Source: Leptolyngbya sp. SIO1E4
Lineage (GTDB): Bacteria; Cyanobacteriota; Cyanobacteriia; Phormidesmidales; Phormidesmidaceae
Direction: 5' to 3'
NCBI GenBank assembly: GCA_010672825.2
Contig: JAAHFU020000002.1
Span: 1,686,001-1,750,000, forward strand
DNA length: 64,000 nt
Position 1 is the first letter of the stretch. Every line of letters starts with the position of its first letter. Under the pieces are notes generated by a model. The model had not been told where the DNA came from. It did not search any database and worked only from the letters and a program-made list of their open reading frames with translations. Both the position numbers and the translations under genes were made by a program. Positions 24,495 through 34,051 of this stretch are shown here, piece by piece.

Positions 24495-24590
24495 CAAAAA
24501 CCCAACGTGTCATTCAGCAGCATAACAATGAACCCTAAATTTATCGCGATGACCCTTTCGACTAAGACCCCAAGTATTGCTCTGATAGTG

Positions 24591-24691
24591 ATTGCACCTG
24601 ACGTGCTCGTTAGGACAATCGGATTTCCTGGAATCCTTATGCATTAAGGGTTTGATTTTTGCCTTCTGCCTTCTGCTTTCTACCTTTTGCT
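24591..24691. repeat. Dispersed 101-bp repeat family 2, copy 1
   Basis: Contains TAGGACAATCGGATTTCCTG (with a T or C before it) and ends in a pyrimidine run with CTTCTGCC units. The same 101-bp sequence with limited differences is at 63243-63343. Partial relatives of the pyrimidine end lie near 27905-27955 and 47719-47762. Confidence 0.75.
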
Positions 24692-24782
24692 GTCGCACAG
24701 ACTGGCGGCTGCGATACCCTCTGGAGAAGGCTGAGGTTACGGGCTGGTCGTTTACGATTTAGGCAGTACCCTAAGGGCACCC

Positions 24783-25667
24783 ATGGCTGATCCTGCCGAC
24801 AATACGCTTCCTGTTATCTTCCCCAATGCACCTGTTTTGGCCAGCGATCGCACGGGCTGGAAAAACATTTGCTTTGCTCACTTCCGGCAGCCTCCCTGTG
24901 AAGTGCCCGATCATGTGTCGTCAAAACACGTCATTTGTATGAATGTGGGTAAGCCTGTGCAGCTGCAGCAAGCAATTGATGGACGACATGAAGCGGTTGA
25001 TTCAGTGCCAGGAGATCTGGGAATTTACCCAGCCCATCTCAGCCAGCAATTTTCTTGGGCGGAAGAGGTTGAGTTTTTTAACGTGTTTTTGGAACCCGCC
25101 TTTCTAGCCCGCGTAGGGTATGAAATATTTGGGAAAGAGCACCTTGAACTGATTCCTCATCTCACCACGCTGTTTGATCCCCTCATTTTACAAATGGGGT
25201 TTGCCCTTAAAAAATCGTTGGAAATTGATGGAATACACAGCAATCTTTATGCTGATTCAATGGCATATGCCCTGGTTGTTCATCTTTTAGCGAGATATTC
25301 AACCCGTGCACCTCAACTCCAGATCAGCACAACGGGGTTAACCCCGCAGCAGCGTAAACAAATTGTTGATTACATGCATGCAAATCTGGAAAGGAATATT
25401 AGCTTAGCTGAACTTGCAGAAATCTTACATTTAAGTCCGCATTATTTTGCCCATTTATTTAAGCAGTCCATGGGCATTCCCCCTCATCGATATCTCATTC
25501 GGTGTCGGGTTGAACGCGCTAAACAGCTATTAAGGTTGAATCATTTGTCGATCGCTGCCGTTGCCCAAGCCGTTGGTTTTGCTAGCCAGGGGCATTTTAC
25601 CTACCATTTCAAACGCTTTGTGGGAGTAACCCCTAAGGTTTTTTTGAAACAATCGCAAGAACATTGA
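24783..25667 (+). CDS. AraC-family transcriptional regulator
   Basis: A 294-residue regulator. The C-terminal 100 residues carry two HTH motifs: NISLAELAEILHLSPHYFAH then LFKQSMGIPPHRYLIRCRVE, and LSIAAVAQAVGFASQGHFTY then HFKRFVGVTPKVF. The N-terminal cupin-like part (NICFAHFRQPPCEVPDH) is the type found in regulators activated by small molecules. It is followed 80 bp downstream by the azoreductase gene on the same strand, which it probably controls. Confidence 0.9.
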   Translation: MADPADNTLPVIFPNAPVLASDRTGWKNICFAHFRQPPCEVPDHVSSKHVICMNVGKPVQLQQAIDGRHEAVDSVPGDLGIYPAHLSQQFSWAEEVEFFNVFLEPAFLARVGYEIFGKEHLELIPHLTTLFDPLILQMGFALKKSLEIDGIHSNLYADSMAYALVVHLLARYSTRAPQLQISTTGLTPQQRKQIVDYMHANLERNISLAELAEILHLSPHYFAHLFKQSMGIPPHRYLIRCRVERAKQLLRLNHLSIAAVAQAVGFASQGHFTYHFKRFVGVTPKVFLKQSQEH

Positions 25668-25747
25668 AAACGATCGCAAGAACGTTGAATAGCAGCCTTT
25701 GGTCGCGATCGGATACTGAATGTGTCCTCTAATTGCAAGGGTTGCTG

Positions 25748-26359
25748 ATGAGACGCATTCTTCACATTGATGCCAGCTATAGCGGTGAAAGTTCTGTATC
25801 GCGAGTGTTATCGCAATCATTTATCACGACCTGGAAGCAGCTTCATTCTGAAGCGGAAATCTTCTATCGGGATTTAGGTCAGTTTCCAGTTCCTTATATC
25901 AATGAAACCTGGATTACGGCCATTCATTCGCCCCCGGAAACTCACACCCCCGCGATGGTAAACGCTTTGAAGGTGTCTGATGCATTGATGGCAGAATTTT
26001 TGTCTGTCGATGGCTATGTTTTTGGGATTCCCATGTATGGGTTTACGATTCCCGCAACTCTTAAAGCTTATATTGAACATTTGATCCGGATTGGGCACAC
26101 CTATGAGGTGGATGAAAACGGAGTTAAAGGGCTAGTTCATGGGAAAAAAGCGCTGTTTATTACAAGCCGTGGCGGCAATTATCCTCCAGGATCTCCCTTT
26201 GGTGAAGATCATCAAGAACCTTATCTAAGAACAATTTTTTGGTCATTTGGAATTACAGATGTCCAGTTTATCCATGCCAGCAACCTGGTTTTAGGCGAGC
26301 GAGAACAGTCTATTGCAATTGCCCAAACCAAGCTGCAAGCCCTGGCTGCTCAGTGGTAA
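25748..26359 (+). CDS. azoR: FMN-dependent NADH-azoreductase/quinone reductase (AcpD-type)
   Basis: A 203-residue flavodoxin-fold enzyme, starting at ATG 25748. The FMN-binding N-terminus RRILHIDASYSGESSVSRVL is typical, and so are DGYVFGIPMYGFTIPATLKA and ALFITSRGGNYPPGSPFGED. AzoR-type enzymes reduce quinones and azo compounds with NAD(P)H in two-electron steps. Placement behind an AraC regulator suggests induction by electrophilic or quinone stress. Confidence 0.88.
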   Translation: MRRILHIDASYSGESSVSRVLSQSFITTWKQLHSEAEIFYRDLGQFPVPYINETWITAIHSPPETHTPAMVNALKVSDALMAEFLSVDGYVFGIPMYGFTIPATLKAYIEHLIRIGHTYEVDENGVKGLVHGKKALFITSRGGNYPPGSPFGEDHQEPYLRTIFWSFGITDVQFIHASNLVLGEREQSIAIAQTKLQALAAQW

Positions 26360-26393
26360 ATGATGAAAGTATTGTCTGGGAACACACTTTATC

Positions 26394-26489
26394 TATAGCC
26401 TTATTCAATTAAATTCAGGACACCTAGGCCAGGATCGGATCTAGGGTTTGAGGTCTAGGGCGTACTTTATCCAAAGACAAGCCGCTGTA
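26394..26489. repeat. Dispersed repeat family 1, copy 2
   Basis: Begins TATAGCCTTATTCAATT, contains GGATCTAGGGTTTGAGGTCT, and ends GCCGCTGTAA. It fills most of the spacer between the convergent azoreductase and glycosyltransferase genes. Confidence 0.7.
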
Positions 26490-26542
26490 ATCCCTGAAAT
26501 GCCCCTTGAGACAGCACCAGACCACACTTTGTGAGCAAGCCT

Positions 26543-27781
26543 TCAGACTGCCACGGGTGCCATGAGACGGGAAAGGCGAGAGGCGTTAACGAGCCCTAGC
26601 ATCGCTTCGGTGATGCGAGGCATGGCGTTGAGATCGAGCTGATAGCCTGGGGCAACGGTTGCAGAAGTTGAGCTGGGGGCAGCGATCGCCATCTGTAACT
26701 CTTGTTGCACGCCCTGGGCTAGCTGCTGGGGCGTCAACTCATCGGGGTGGAAGGTTGTAAATAGGCCCAGCTCAGCCATGCGTTGGGCCCGAACCCATTG
26801 CTCTTCAACGGGTTCGGTACGAGGTACCACGACTGCTCGCTTTTGCAACGTCAGAATTTCGCCCACCGTGTTGTATCCGCCCATGGAGACCACCACATCA
26901 GCAGCGGTCATATAGCTCGCCAGGTCGTCGGTAAACTCTAGCCAGTGCAGGTTAGATGCTTGGTTGATGCGCTTGAGCAGACTTTGCTTCTGAGCAGCGG
27001 GCATTTCTGGGCCGCCGACAATTAAGCTAACCGTCGGCTGTTCAGCAGCAAGGATGGCTTGGGCTTTGAGATAGGTGTCTGCTAGCTGGAAACCATCACC
27101 GCCGCCGCCAGGGGTGACCAACACCAACCGATCGCTAGAAGACAGACCCAGCGATCGCCGCACGACAGCCGGATGACGGAGGCCATTGCCCCGCCGGATA
27201 TAGCCCATAAAACGAGTTTTAGCGGTCAACGCTGCTGGAAAACGGTATTCGCGTGGGGCATCAAAAATGTCGGCTGTCCCCACAATCCACACCTGATCGT
27301 AAAAAGATTCCGTCAGGGTGTAATAGTTGTCGCGCTGCCATTGGGCAATGGTTGCGGCAGGGCTATCGAGAATGTCCCGCAGCAGCAGCACCATGCGAGT
27401 TGCTGGAGAGTGTCGCTTGAGGTAATCCAACGTAGGTTGCACCTCACCCCATAGACCATTGGGCTTTTTATCGACCAGCAGCAAGTCAGGCTGAAAATGA
27501 GCGGCCGCTGTCCGGATCAGCTCTCCCCTGAGCTTGAGCGCCTCTTGCAGCTCCGTTCTCAGGAACCTGACCCCCATCTTGCCTTCTTCATCTCGGCTGA
27601 GACAGGGCAACTTAATGTAATCGAGCCCTTCCGGTAACCGTAGCTGGTGCAAAGCGGGCGATCCAGACACCACCAAAACCGACAGATCGGGAACTGCTTT
27701 GAGCAGATAATCGCAGATGGCGACCATGCGTCGAATATTGCCTAACCCGAACGCATCGTGGGAATAGACCATTAACTTCAT
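26543..27781 (-). CDS. Glycosyltransferase-like protein (MurG/GT-B-type fold)
   Basis: A 412-residue protein from the ATG at 27781 (MKLMVYSHDAFGLGNIRRMV), preceded by AGGGACA; an upstream start at 27844 gives no typical N-terminus. The C-terminal half has the GT-B donor site: LVLVTPGGGGDGFQLADTYL, LIVGGPEM, then DVVVSMGGYNTVGEILTLQK and AVVVPRTEPVEEQWVRAQRM, similar to MurG/UDP-GlcNAc transferases. The acceptor is unknown. The neighbouring UDP-glucose dehydrogenase, on the same strand, suggests shared work in exopolysaccharide or glycolipid synthesis. Confidence 0.8.
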   Translation of the reverse strand: MKLMVYSHDAFGLGNIRRMVAICDYLLKAVPDLSVLVVSGSPALHQLRLPEGLDYIKLPCLSRDEEGKMGVRFLRTELQEALKLRGELIRTAAAHFQPDLLLVDKKPNGLWGEVQPTLDYLKRHSPATRMVLLLRDILDSPAATIAQWQRDNYYTLTESFYDQVWIVGTADIFDAPREYRFPAALTAKTRFMGYIRRGNGLRHPAVVRRSLGLSSSDRLVLVTPGGGGDGFQLADTYLKAQAILAAEQPTVSLIVGGPEMPAAQKQSLLKRINQASNLHWLEFTDDLASYMTAADVVVSMGGYNTVGEILTLQKRAVVVPRTEPVEEQWVRAQRMAELGLFTTFHPDELTPQQLAQGVQQELQMAIAAPSSTSATVAPGYQLDLNAMPRITEAMLGLVNASRLSRLMAPVAV

Positions 27782-27904
27782 GGGTATGTCCCTGTGAGAT
27801 GAGTGAGAAAGCGACCAGAATGAACAATGATTCAGTTGATTCAAGTTTTGGAGAAAGAAAGAGGGGGAGGGCTGTTAGCGATTAGCCATCAGCACTCAGG
27901 GTTT

Positions 27905-27955
27905 GGGTGTTAGATTTCTGCCTTTTACCTTCTACCTTCTGCCTTTCCCTTCCCT
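27905..27955. repeat. Partial copy of the pyrimidine end of repeat family 2
   Basis: Reads GATTTCTGCCTTTTACCTTC and further CTTCTACC/CTTCTGCC units, matching the pyrimidine end of the 101-bp repeat without its left half. Confidence 0.5.
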
Positions 27956-27973
27956 GCCGCGATAACAACGGCT

Positions 27974-29380
27974 CTAAGCCGCCTGCACCGCAGAGGGGCC
28001 TGCGTGAGGTGAGAGCACAACTGGACGGCTGGAATTACGACCAATGCCTACGTAAATCAACCCTGCATCTGCGATCGCCGCAGGTGCCAAACAGTTGCGA
28101 CCATCTATGAGCAGGGGCGTCCGCATTTGAGCGGCCAGCTCGGCATAGTTGACATCGCGGAATTGCGGCCAATCAGTGACTACGACTAAGGCATCACAGC
28201 CCTTAGAAAGTTGCTGAGGGGTCTGACACAGACCGACTGCTGCCGGAATGCTGGCATGGCTTCTGTCAACATAGATGGGGTCATAGGCTTTAACCTTGGC
28301 CCCTAGCCGCAGCAGCTCAGCAATCATGTCGAGGGCTGGGGCATCGCGCAAATCATCGGTATGAGGTTTGAACGTAAGGCCGAGCAGACCAATCGTCTTC
28401 CCCTTGAGAATTTTGAGGGTTTGCTGCAGCAGGTCTAAGGCCCGCAGGCGCTGTTGACGGTTGGTGTCAACGGTGGCCTGTAGCAGATGGGCCTCATAGC
28501 CATAGTCTTGAGCGGTGTGCACCAGGGCAGAGACATCTTTGGGAAAGCAAGAGCCGCCCCAGCCAATCCCTGCCTGCAGAAACTTCGGCCCGATGCGAGC
28601 ATCAAGCCCCATGCCGTGGGCGACCTGGGTCACGTCTGCCCCGACGCGATCGCAAATATTCGCCACTTCATTAATGAAGCTGATCTTGGTGGCCAAGAAC
28701 GCATTGGCAGCGTACTTAATCATCTCAGCTGAGGGCAAGTCAGTGAGCACCAAGGGCACAGGGGGTAACGCCTGATTGTCTGCAAAAGCTCGGTAAATTA
28801 AAGGCGCATACAGCGTTTGCATAATCTCTAGCGCCCGATCGCTGCTGCTGCCCAGTACGATGCGATCGGGGTTAAAGGTGTCATATACTGCTGACCCTTC
28901 CCGCAGAAATTCAGGATTGCTGACCACATCAAAATTAGGGGTGGAGGCGGTATTCCGCTCTCGCAGGGCTTCAACAACCAAGCTACGAACCCAATCGCCA
29001 GAACCAATTGGAACGGTAGATTTGTTGACAATTACCCGATAGCGATCGTCTAAATGAGCCCCAATACCGCGAGCCACTGCTTCAACATAGCGCGTGTCAC
29101 TTTCCCCCGTGGGTAAAGGCGGTGTCCCCACAGCAATATAAATAACTTCACTGTGGGCAACACCTGCCGCTAAATCAGTCGTAAAGGAAAGCCGACCCGC
29201 TGCCATTGCTGACTGCATAATTTCTTCCAGCCCAGGCTCATAAATTGGAGACTGACCTGAACGCATCTTTTCAACTTTGGTGGCGTTGTTATCTACGCAG
29301 ATAACATGATGACCCGTGTGGGCCAAGCAAGCGCCGGTTACTAGGCCGACGTATCCGGTTCCAATCACACAAACGTTCAT
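27974..29380 (-). CDS. ugd: UDP-glucose 6-dehydrogenase
   Basis: A 468-residue enzyme converting UDP-glucose to UDP-glucuronate with two NAD+. The NAD-binding N-terminus MNVCVIGTGYVGLVTGACLA is canonical. The catalytic Cys lies in GIGWGGSCFPKDVSALVHTA. The substrate-binding GLTFKPHTDDLRDAPALDMI is also complete. The length matches the family. UDP-glucuronate feeds exopolysaccharide and cell-wall sugars, in keeping with the adjacent glycosyltransferase. Confidence 0.96.
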   Translation of the reverse strand: MNVCVIGTGYVGLVTGACLAHTGHHVICVDNNATKVEKMRSGQSPIYEPGLEEIMQSAMAAGRLSFTTDLAAGVAHSEVIYIAVGTPPLPTGESDTRYVEAVARGIGAHLDDRYRVIVNKSTVPIGSGDWVRSLVVEALRERNTASTPNFDVVSNPEFLREGSAVYDTFNPDRIVLGSSSDRALEIMQTLYAPLIYRAFADNQALPPVPLVLTDLPSAEMIKYAANAFLATKISFINEVANICDRVGADVTQVAHGMGLDARIGPKFLQAGIGWGGSCFPKDVSALVHTAQDYGYEAHLLQATVDTNRQQRLRALDLLQQTLKILKGKTIGLLGLTFKPHTDDLRDAPALDMIAELLRLGAKVKAYDPIYVDRSHASIPAAVGLCQTPQQLSKGCDALVVVTDWPQFRDVNYAELAAQMRTPLLIDGRNCLAPAAIADAGLIYVGIGRNSSRPVVLSPHAGPSAVQAA

Positions 29381-30319
29381 AGCAGGGTCTCAGCATTAAA
29401 GAACTGCATCCGTTGTCCTTACTCTGACCCGCTTCTTTAAAGCAACCATGAAGCATTTATGAGATCCACTTCATGAAATTTCATTAGGGGGTGATGAGAA
29501 AGCTCTTAAAAAGAGCAACCTTCACTTACTTTTCAATCTGACATCCCGTCAAGTTGACATGTCACGATAGCAGTATATTAAACAATTATCTCAATTTTTG
29601 GAAGGCAATAATTGCCGCCTCAGCTCGGCGGTTACTGCAGGCTAAAACTAAGATTTATTGCTTAGAATAAATTTCGTTCCAGGATAATTTCCCTATTGGC
29701 CCCTGCCCCTGGAAGCTGCTTTCCTGATTGCCTGACGAACGTTTCGCTATCCTCCTCTAGTGCTTGGATTTTGGGCTGGTAGCTGTCAGTCATACTGAGA
29801 GAGGGAACGTTCGCAGAGTCAGACTTCATCCATTAGAGACCTGTGGCATCGGTAGCAGCAAATTTTGTCACACTGAGCAAGTCTTAACCTATCAGGTGTA
29901 GAAGTTTTATGGGCCCGTTGTTTGGGTTCTCCACCCTGTAGGATTGCTGCTGACGGTTGTCAGGCAACGGTTCTAAAATCTAGGACTGCAGAAAGGCTAC
30001 CCGGTTAGGACGCTCTGTTCTACTCAATCTACGTGATAAATTATCCTCAGTACTTTCTTATTGCGAAATCACCCTATATATTATTGACTGAGAGAAATCA
30101 GGTTATGGAAGGGTAAATGCCTATTGACCAAAGCAAGGTATCGAAAGATGTTTCTTTATCGCAACATAACCTGAAAGCTGAAACGATTCTTCTTCAGAAA
30201 GCGTCGATGTTTTAGCAAGCTTGACGGAACTTTAAAGTCTCAATTGCATCTAGACATATTCAGAGACGAGTTTATAGAGACGGTATACCCTTCAAAATTC
30301 AATTGCAAGCTGCAAAATT
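29381..30319. other. 940-bp intergenic region with candidate promoter and fold-back
   Basis: No credible gene is seen. TTGACA (29554-29559) and TATTAA (29576-29581) with a 16-bp spacer form a fair + strand promoter, about 740 bp before the kinase gene. GAACGTT near 29737 and CCTCCTCT near 29751 pair with AGAGAGGG and AACGTTC near 29799-29812, a possible structured RNA. A long leader or small RNA is possible. Confidence 0.35.
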
Positions 30320-31795
30320 GTGAAAAGCTCAGTTCAATCCCCCTCCCCCGCTACGATTGTCCGGCCCACCTCACCCCTTCAGATAACTGCTCGGTTAAAG
30401 CATCTTGTAGGGGAAGCCCGGACTCGTATCCTGCTGTTATATGCCGTCACAATGCTGCTGGTTGTCGGGGTCTCGATACCCATTTTTCGCTTTTTCTTGT
30501 TCGCTGAAATTGACGCACGTGTCCGGGAAGACTTGCTAGAAGAGTTTGAAGAGTTTCAAGTTGATCTGGAGACTTGGGATGCCGCAACGCCTGACTCAGA
30601 AGAAACGTTGCTGGAGTTTGTTGATACATTTTTAGACCATGAAATCCCTGAGGATGATAATTATCACGTCGTCATCCTAGAGGAAGCGTTTTACCGCTCT
30701 AACCCGATGGTGGTGCCTGATGTTATCGGGCCTGACTCTGACCTCATGCAGCAATGGGCAAGGCTGCAATCCTCAGTCGAATCTACGGTGCAGGTTTCAG
30801 ACCCTGCTGTAGGCAGTGTTGTCTATAGGACGCAAGTCCTGGAAATTAACGATGTTCCCCAGGGGCTGTTTGTCGCCGTCCACCTGTCTGCTGGAGAGCG
30901 AGTTGAGTCGTTAGCGGCCATCTATGTTTTTGTGAAAGTTGCCGCCGCAGTGGTGGTGGCGTCGTTTTTACTCGCGTGGCTTGGTAGCCGTCAACTGCTC
31001 AAGCCGGTTCAGCAGCTGGCTGAGACCGCTAAAAAAATCAATGAAACCAATCTTTCTGATCGTTTATCCGTAAAGGGGTCTGGCGAGTTATCGGCGCTCG
31101 CAACCACGTTTAACACCATGATGGATCGGGTGCAAAATGCCTTTACTAGCCAACGTAACTTCATCAACGATGCGGGTCATGAGTTACGTACCCCCATCAC
31201 CATCGTTCAAGGCCACCTGGAACTGATGGAAGATGACCCAGAAGAGCAACAGGAAACCCTGGAGCTTGTCATGGACGAGCTTGATCGGATGGGGCGGTTT
31301 GTTAACGATATGGTGCTATTGGCTAAGTCAGAACGCCCTGACTTTTTGCTATTAGAAGCCATTGATTTAAAGCCGTTTACAGAGGCAATTTTTAGCAAGG
31401 TCACGGCCCTCGCCGATCGCGACTGGCAGCTAGCCAGCTTAGAGCCCGGCAGGTTTGTGGCCGATCGCCAGCGCATCACTGGTGCCCTGATTAATCTGGC
31501 CAGCAACGCCACTCAATATACTCAGACAGAGGATATGATTGAAATTGGGTCTGCTATTTCGCAAAAGCAGGTTCGATTATGGGTTCGCGATACGGGCGAG
31601 GGGATTAGTCCTGATGATCAGCAACGAATTTTTGATCGCTTTGCCCGCGCAGCAAAAAGCTATCGCCGTTCTGAGGGTGCGGGCCTTGGCTTAGCGATTG
31701 TTAGAGCCATTGCCGAAGCCCATGGAGGACACGTTGAACTCATCAGTCAACCCGGCGTCGGCTCAACCTTTACACTGGTGTTGCCCTTGCAATAG
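30320..31795 (+). CDS. Membrane sensor histidine kinase
   Basis: A 491-residue kinase starting at a GTG (30320). Order of parts: N-terminal membrane helix (about 37-59), an acidic extracytoplasmic domain (60-195), second membrane helix (IYVFVKVAAAVVVASFLLAW), HAMP (222-275), HisKA with His287 in FINDAGHELRTPITIV, and HATPase with NLASNATQYT, DTGEGI, FDRFARA and GAGLGLAIV. All catalytic boxes are intact. The OmpR-type regulator at 31815 follows after 19 bp, so the two form a two-component pair. The signal is unknown. Confidence 0.92.
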   Translation: MKSSVQSPSPATIVRPTSPLQITARLKHLVGEARTRILLLYAVTMLLVVGVSIPIFRFFLFAEIDARVREDLLEEFEEFQVDLETWDAATPDSEETLLEFVDTFLDHEIPEDDNYHVVILEEAFYRSNPMVVPDVIGPDSDLMQQWARLQSSVESTVQVSDPAVGSVVYRTQVLEINDVPQGLFVAVHLSAGERVESLAAIYVFVKVAAAVVVASFLLAWLGSRQLLKPVQQLAETAKKINETNLSDRLSVKGSGELSALATTFNTMMDRVQNAFTSQRNFINDAGHELRTPITIVQGHLELMEDDPEEQQETLELVMDELDRMGRFVNDMVLLAKSERPDFLLLEAIDLKPFTEAIFSKVTALADRDWQLASLEPGRFVADRQRITGALINLASNATQYTQTEDMIEIGSAISQKQVRLWVRDTGEGISPDDQQRIFDRFARAAKSYRRSEGAGLGLAIVRAIAEAHGGHVELISQPGVGSTFTLVLPLQ

Positions 31796-31814
31796 TTTCA
31801 GGAGCCCCTAGCTG

Positions 31815-32486
31815 ATGACACACATTCTCATCGTTGAGGATGAAGCGCGCATCGTTTCCTTTTTAGAGAAGGGATTGGGCTCTAATGGCTTTACAACTTC
31901 AAGTGCCAACAACAGTGATGATGCCAAAGCGATCGCCCTGGATGGCCAGATTGACATTATGGTTCTGGATTTGGGCATCCCTGGCAAAGATGGTTTGTGC
32001 TTGCTAGAAGAGCTGCGAGGCCAGGGGTTTCAGGCACCGGTCATCATTCTCACTGCCCGTGACGACATTCAGGACAAAGTCAGCGGCTTTGAGATGGGGG
32101 CTGACGACTACATGACCAAGCCGTTTCGCTTCGAAGAACTGCTAGTGCGGATTCGGGCCCGTCTCAGGACTCCAGCGACACAAACCACGGGTCAGGCTGA
32201 CACCACTTTGCAAGTCGGAGATTTGCTCCTAGACTTGCGTACCCGTCGCCTTAAAGTTAAGGGCGAACTCATTGATTTATCTGCCCGAGAATTCACGCTA
32301 GCTGAAACCCTCATGCGCCATCCTAACCAGGTGCTGAGTCGAGAACAGCTTTTAGATCTCGTCTGGGGGTATGACTATGCGCCAGGCTCCAATGTGGTAG
32401 ATGTTTATGTTGGCTACCTGCGCAAGAAACTGGGCAACGATCTAATCGAAACTGTCCGCGGCATGGGCTACCGGCTGCTTTCATGA
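31815..32486 (+). CDS. OmpR/PhoB-family response regulator
   Basis: A 223-residue regulator. The receiver domain has acidic pair Glu8-Asp9 (IVEDEA), phospho-acceptor Asp52 in MVLDLGIPGKDG, the Thr of LTARDD and Lys of TKPF. The winged-helix DNA-binding domain ends EQLLDLVWGYDYAPGSNVVD then YLRKKLGNDLIETVRGMGYR. It is cognate to the upstream kinase. Confidence 0.93.
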   Translation: MTHILIVEDEARIVSFLEKGLGSNGFTTSSANNSDDAKAIALDGQIDIMVLDLGIPGKDGLCLLEELRGQGFQAPVIILTARDDIQDKVSGFEMGADDYMTKPFRFEELLVRIRARLRTPATQTTGQADTTLQVGDLLLDLRTRRLKVKGELIDLSAREFTLAETLMRHPNQVLSREQLLDLVWGYDYAPGSNVVDVYVGYLRKKLGNDLIETVRGMGYRLLS

Positions 32487-32648
32487 GAAATTTCTCATAT
32501 TCGCATCATCTCCATTTCACTGCCATGTTATTAAATTAGAAGGAGTTCGAGGCCGCCATTGGCGAAGGTAGTGGTGGATTGTAATATGGGTGCTCCATCA
32601 TCTTCTCTGTGCGCTGTTTCCAAGCGTTTCCATGGGATGCCGCAAAAA

Positions 32649-33023
32649 ATGTGTCGAATTTTAATTGCAGAAGATGAGCCAAGAATTGCAGCCTTCATGC
32701 AAAAGGGTCTGAGAAAGGCTGGTTTTACCCCTGAAGTGGTACACGATGGCAACGCAGTACTCGATAAGGTGTTGCGAGAGAAATTTGAGCTATTGCTCTT
32801 AGATTTGGGCTTACCCGGAAAAGATGGGCGGGAAGTTCTCACAGCCCTGAGGCGGGAGGGAATGAACCTGCCGGTTGTGGTTGTGACGGCCCTTTCAATT
32901 GACCCTCAAGATGAAGAAAACTTGCGTATTCTAGCGAGTGAGGTCGTGAATAAACCATTCTTGATGCGCAATCTTGTTCAAAAGGTTCGCTCTATTCTGG
33001 GGAAGTCTCACGACAAACCCTAG
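32649..33023 (+). CDS. Single-domain response regulator (receiver only)
   Basis: About 124 residues if started at ATG 32649 (MCRILIAEDEPRIAAFMQKG); an ATG at 32637 adds four residues. Phospho-acceptor Asp52 lies in LLLDLGLPGKDG and Lys in VVNKPF, but no output domain follows. It resembles the receiver of the regulator at 31815, from which it may derive by duplication. It could be a phosphate shuttle or sink for the same kinase. Confidence 0.85.
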   Translation: MCRILIAEDEPRIAAFMQKGLRKAGFTPEVVHDGNAVLDKVLREKFELLLLDLGLPGKDGREVLTALRREGMNLPVVVVTALSIDPQDEENLRILASEVVNKPFLMRNLVQKVRSILGKSHDKP

Positions 33024-33079
33024 GGCTCTGGCATTAATTTGAGGTCGATGCCAGTACTTCAAGTGCAATAGGGTTTCGG

Positions 33080-33173
33080 ATGTACTGCCTGTGGATAAAG
33101 TACACCCTAGCCCCCATACCCTAGCTCCGGTCTTGACCGAGAGGCACTGAACCCACCTGAACAAAGCCATATA
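33080..33173. repeat. Dispersed repeat family 1, copy 3 (inverted)
   Basis: On the minus strand: TATATGGCTTTGTTCAGGTG, then AGCTAGGGTATGGGGGCTAG, then GGTGTACTTTATCC. It aligns to copies 1 and 2 over its length but lies in the opposite orientation. Confidence 0.65.
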
Positions 33174-33204
33174 TGGAAAACCAAAATTCTTTTGAGAGAG
33201 AATC

Positions 33205-33231
33205 AGCCCTACGATAAAGGGGCTTTTTTTT
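33205..33231 (+). terminator. Candidate terminator after the receiver gene
   Basis: AGCCC (33204-33208) pairs with GGGCT across about 10 nt, followed by a run of eight T. The stem is short (5-6 bp) but the T run is good. It lies 180 bp past the stop of the receiver-only gene. Confidence 0.55.
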
Positions 33232-33405
33232 GTGGGCAAGAGATCTACTGTGAATAGGGGATGTGGAATGCAAGGGTAGGGCGAATGGATCAATTTGCAC
33301 CTAGAAATGCGATTACCTTTCCTAAAGAAAAAACTTGAAAGCAGCTTTATTTGCACTTAACCCTAAAACCGTAGGTTTTCAGTAGGTCTTTGGAGGAAAA
33401 CTGCC

Positions 33406-33798
33406 ATGGAAGGGTGTGTTGTCACAGACTTGAAGGTTCATAGTCAGCACAATTGCTACCGTCTAAGTCCTGGAGAAATGCAGGCAATCCAAGATAGAGG
33501 CGTTTCTGTCACGCTGGAACCCGGCACTCACATCGTTAAGATTCGTGAGGGGCATGTCAGTCAGGGCGCTGATGTTAAGACTCAGGTAGAGCCTTTCGTC
33601 CTGCTCTGGATTTATGGCGGCAAAGTTATTAACAAGAAGACTAACGTAGAAGTTGTTGCAACCTGGGTGTCTTTAAACGGCTATGACGATGCCTTAGTGA
33701 TGGATGTGGTTGAAACAGCGACATTGTGTGCGTTCTTCTTTGACACAGCCCCGAATGATAACGATGGGGAATTGACTCTGTCGGTGGTTCGTATCTAG
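33406..33798 (+). CDS. Small protein homologous to the C-terminal domain of the neighbouring PstS-DUF4912 protein
   Basis: A 130-residue protein starting at ATG 33406 after TGGAGGAAAA. It aligns along nearly its whole length to the last 125 residues of the protein ending at 36454: LEPGTHIVKIREGHVS versus LEPGLHILRIRDGAFN, EPFVLLWIYGGKVINKKT versus EPFVLLWLYGGTVINPKT, and LSVVRI versus LSVIQL. It has no signal peptide. The shared beta-rich domain has no name known to me. The two genes lie about 250 bp apart on the same strand. Confidence 0.75.
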   Translation: MEGCVVTDLKVHSQHNCYRLSPGEMQAIQDRGVSVTLEPGTHIVKIREGHVSQGADVKTQVEPFVLLWIYGGKVINKKTNVEVVATWVSLNGYDDALVMDVVETATLCAFFFDTAPNDNDGELTLSVVRI

Positions 33799-34051
33799 TA
33801 GTTCGTATTAAGCAGTTCGTATTGAGCGAAATCAGCTGACGGTTCCGTCTCACGTTGTCTACCGGGATACTTGATATCGCGGCACCGCTCTCAGTTAGAC
33901 AGCAATGACGGGACAGCAATGACAAAACAGCAATAGCAGTCATTGATGACGACCTGCTTCGGAAAGCCTATTTCAGTTGGACGGCTGGTTGCGATCTCGC
34001 AACCCATTTCTAGCTCTGGTGATCACACGTTCCATTCTCCCTTGGATAACC

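Noticed and set aside
16443..24500. A classic integrative element bounded by a duplicated tRNA end
   Set aside because: No integrase gene and no second copy of the tRNA-Val 3' end were seen, so only an accessory region is claimed.
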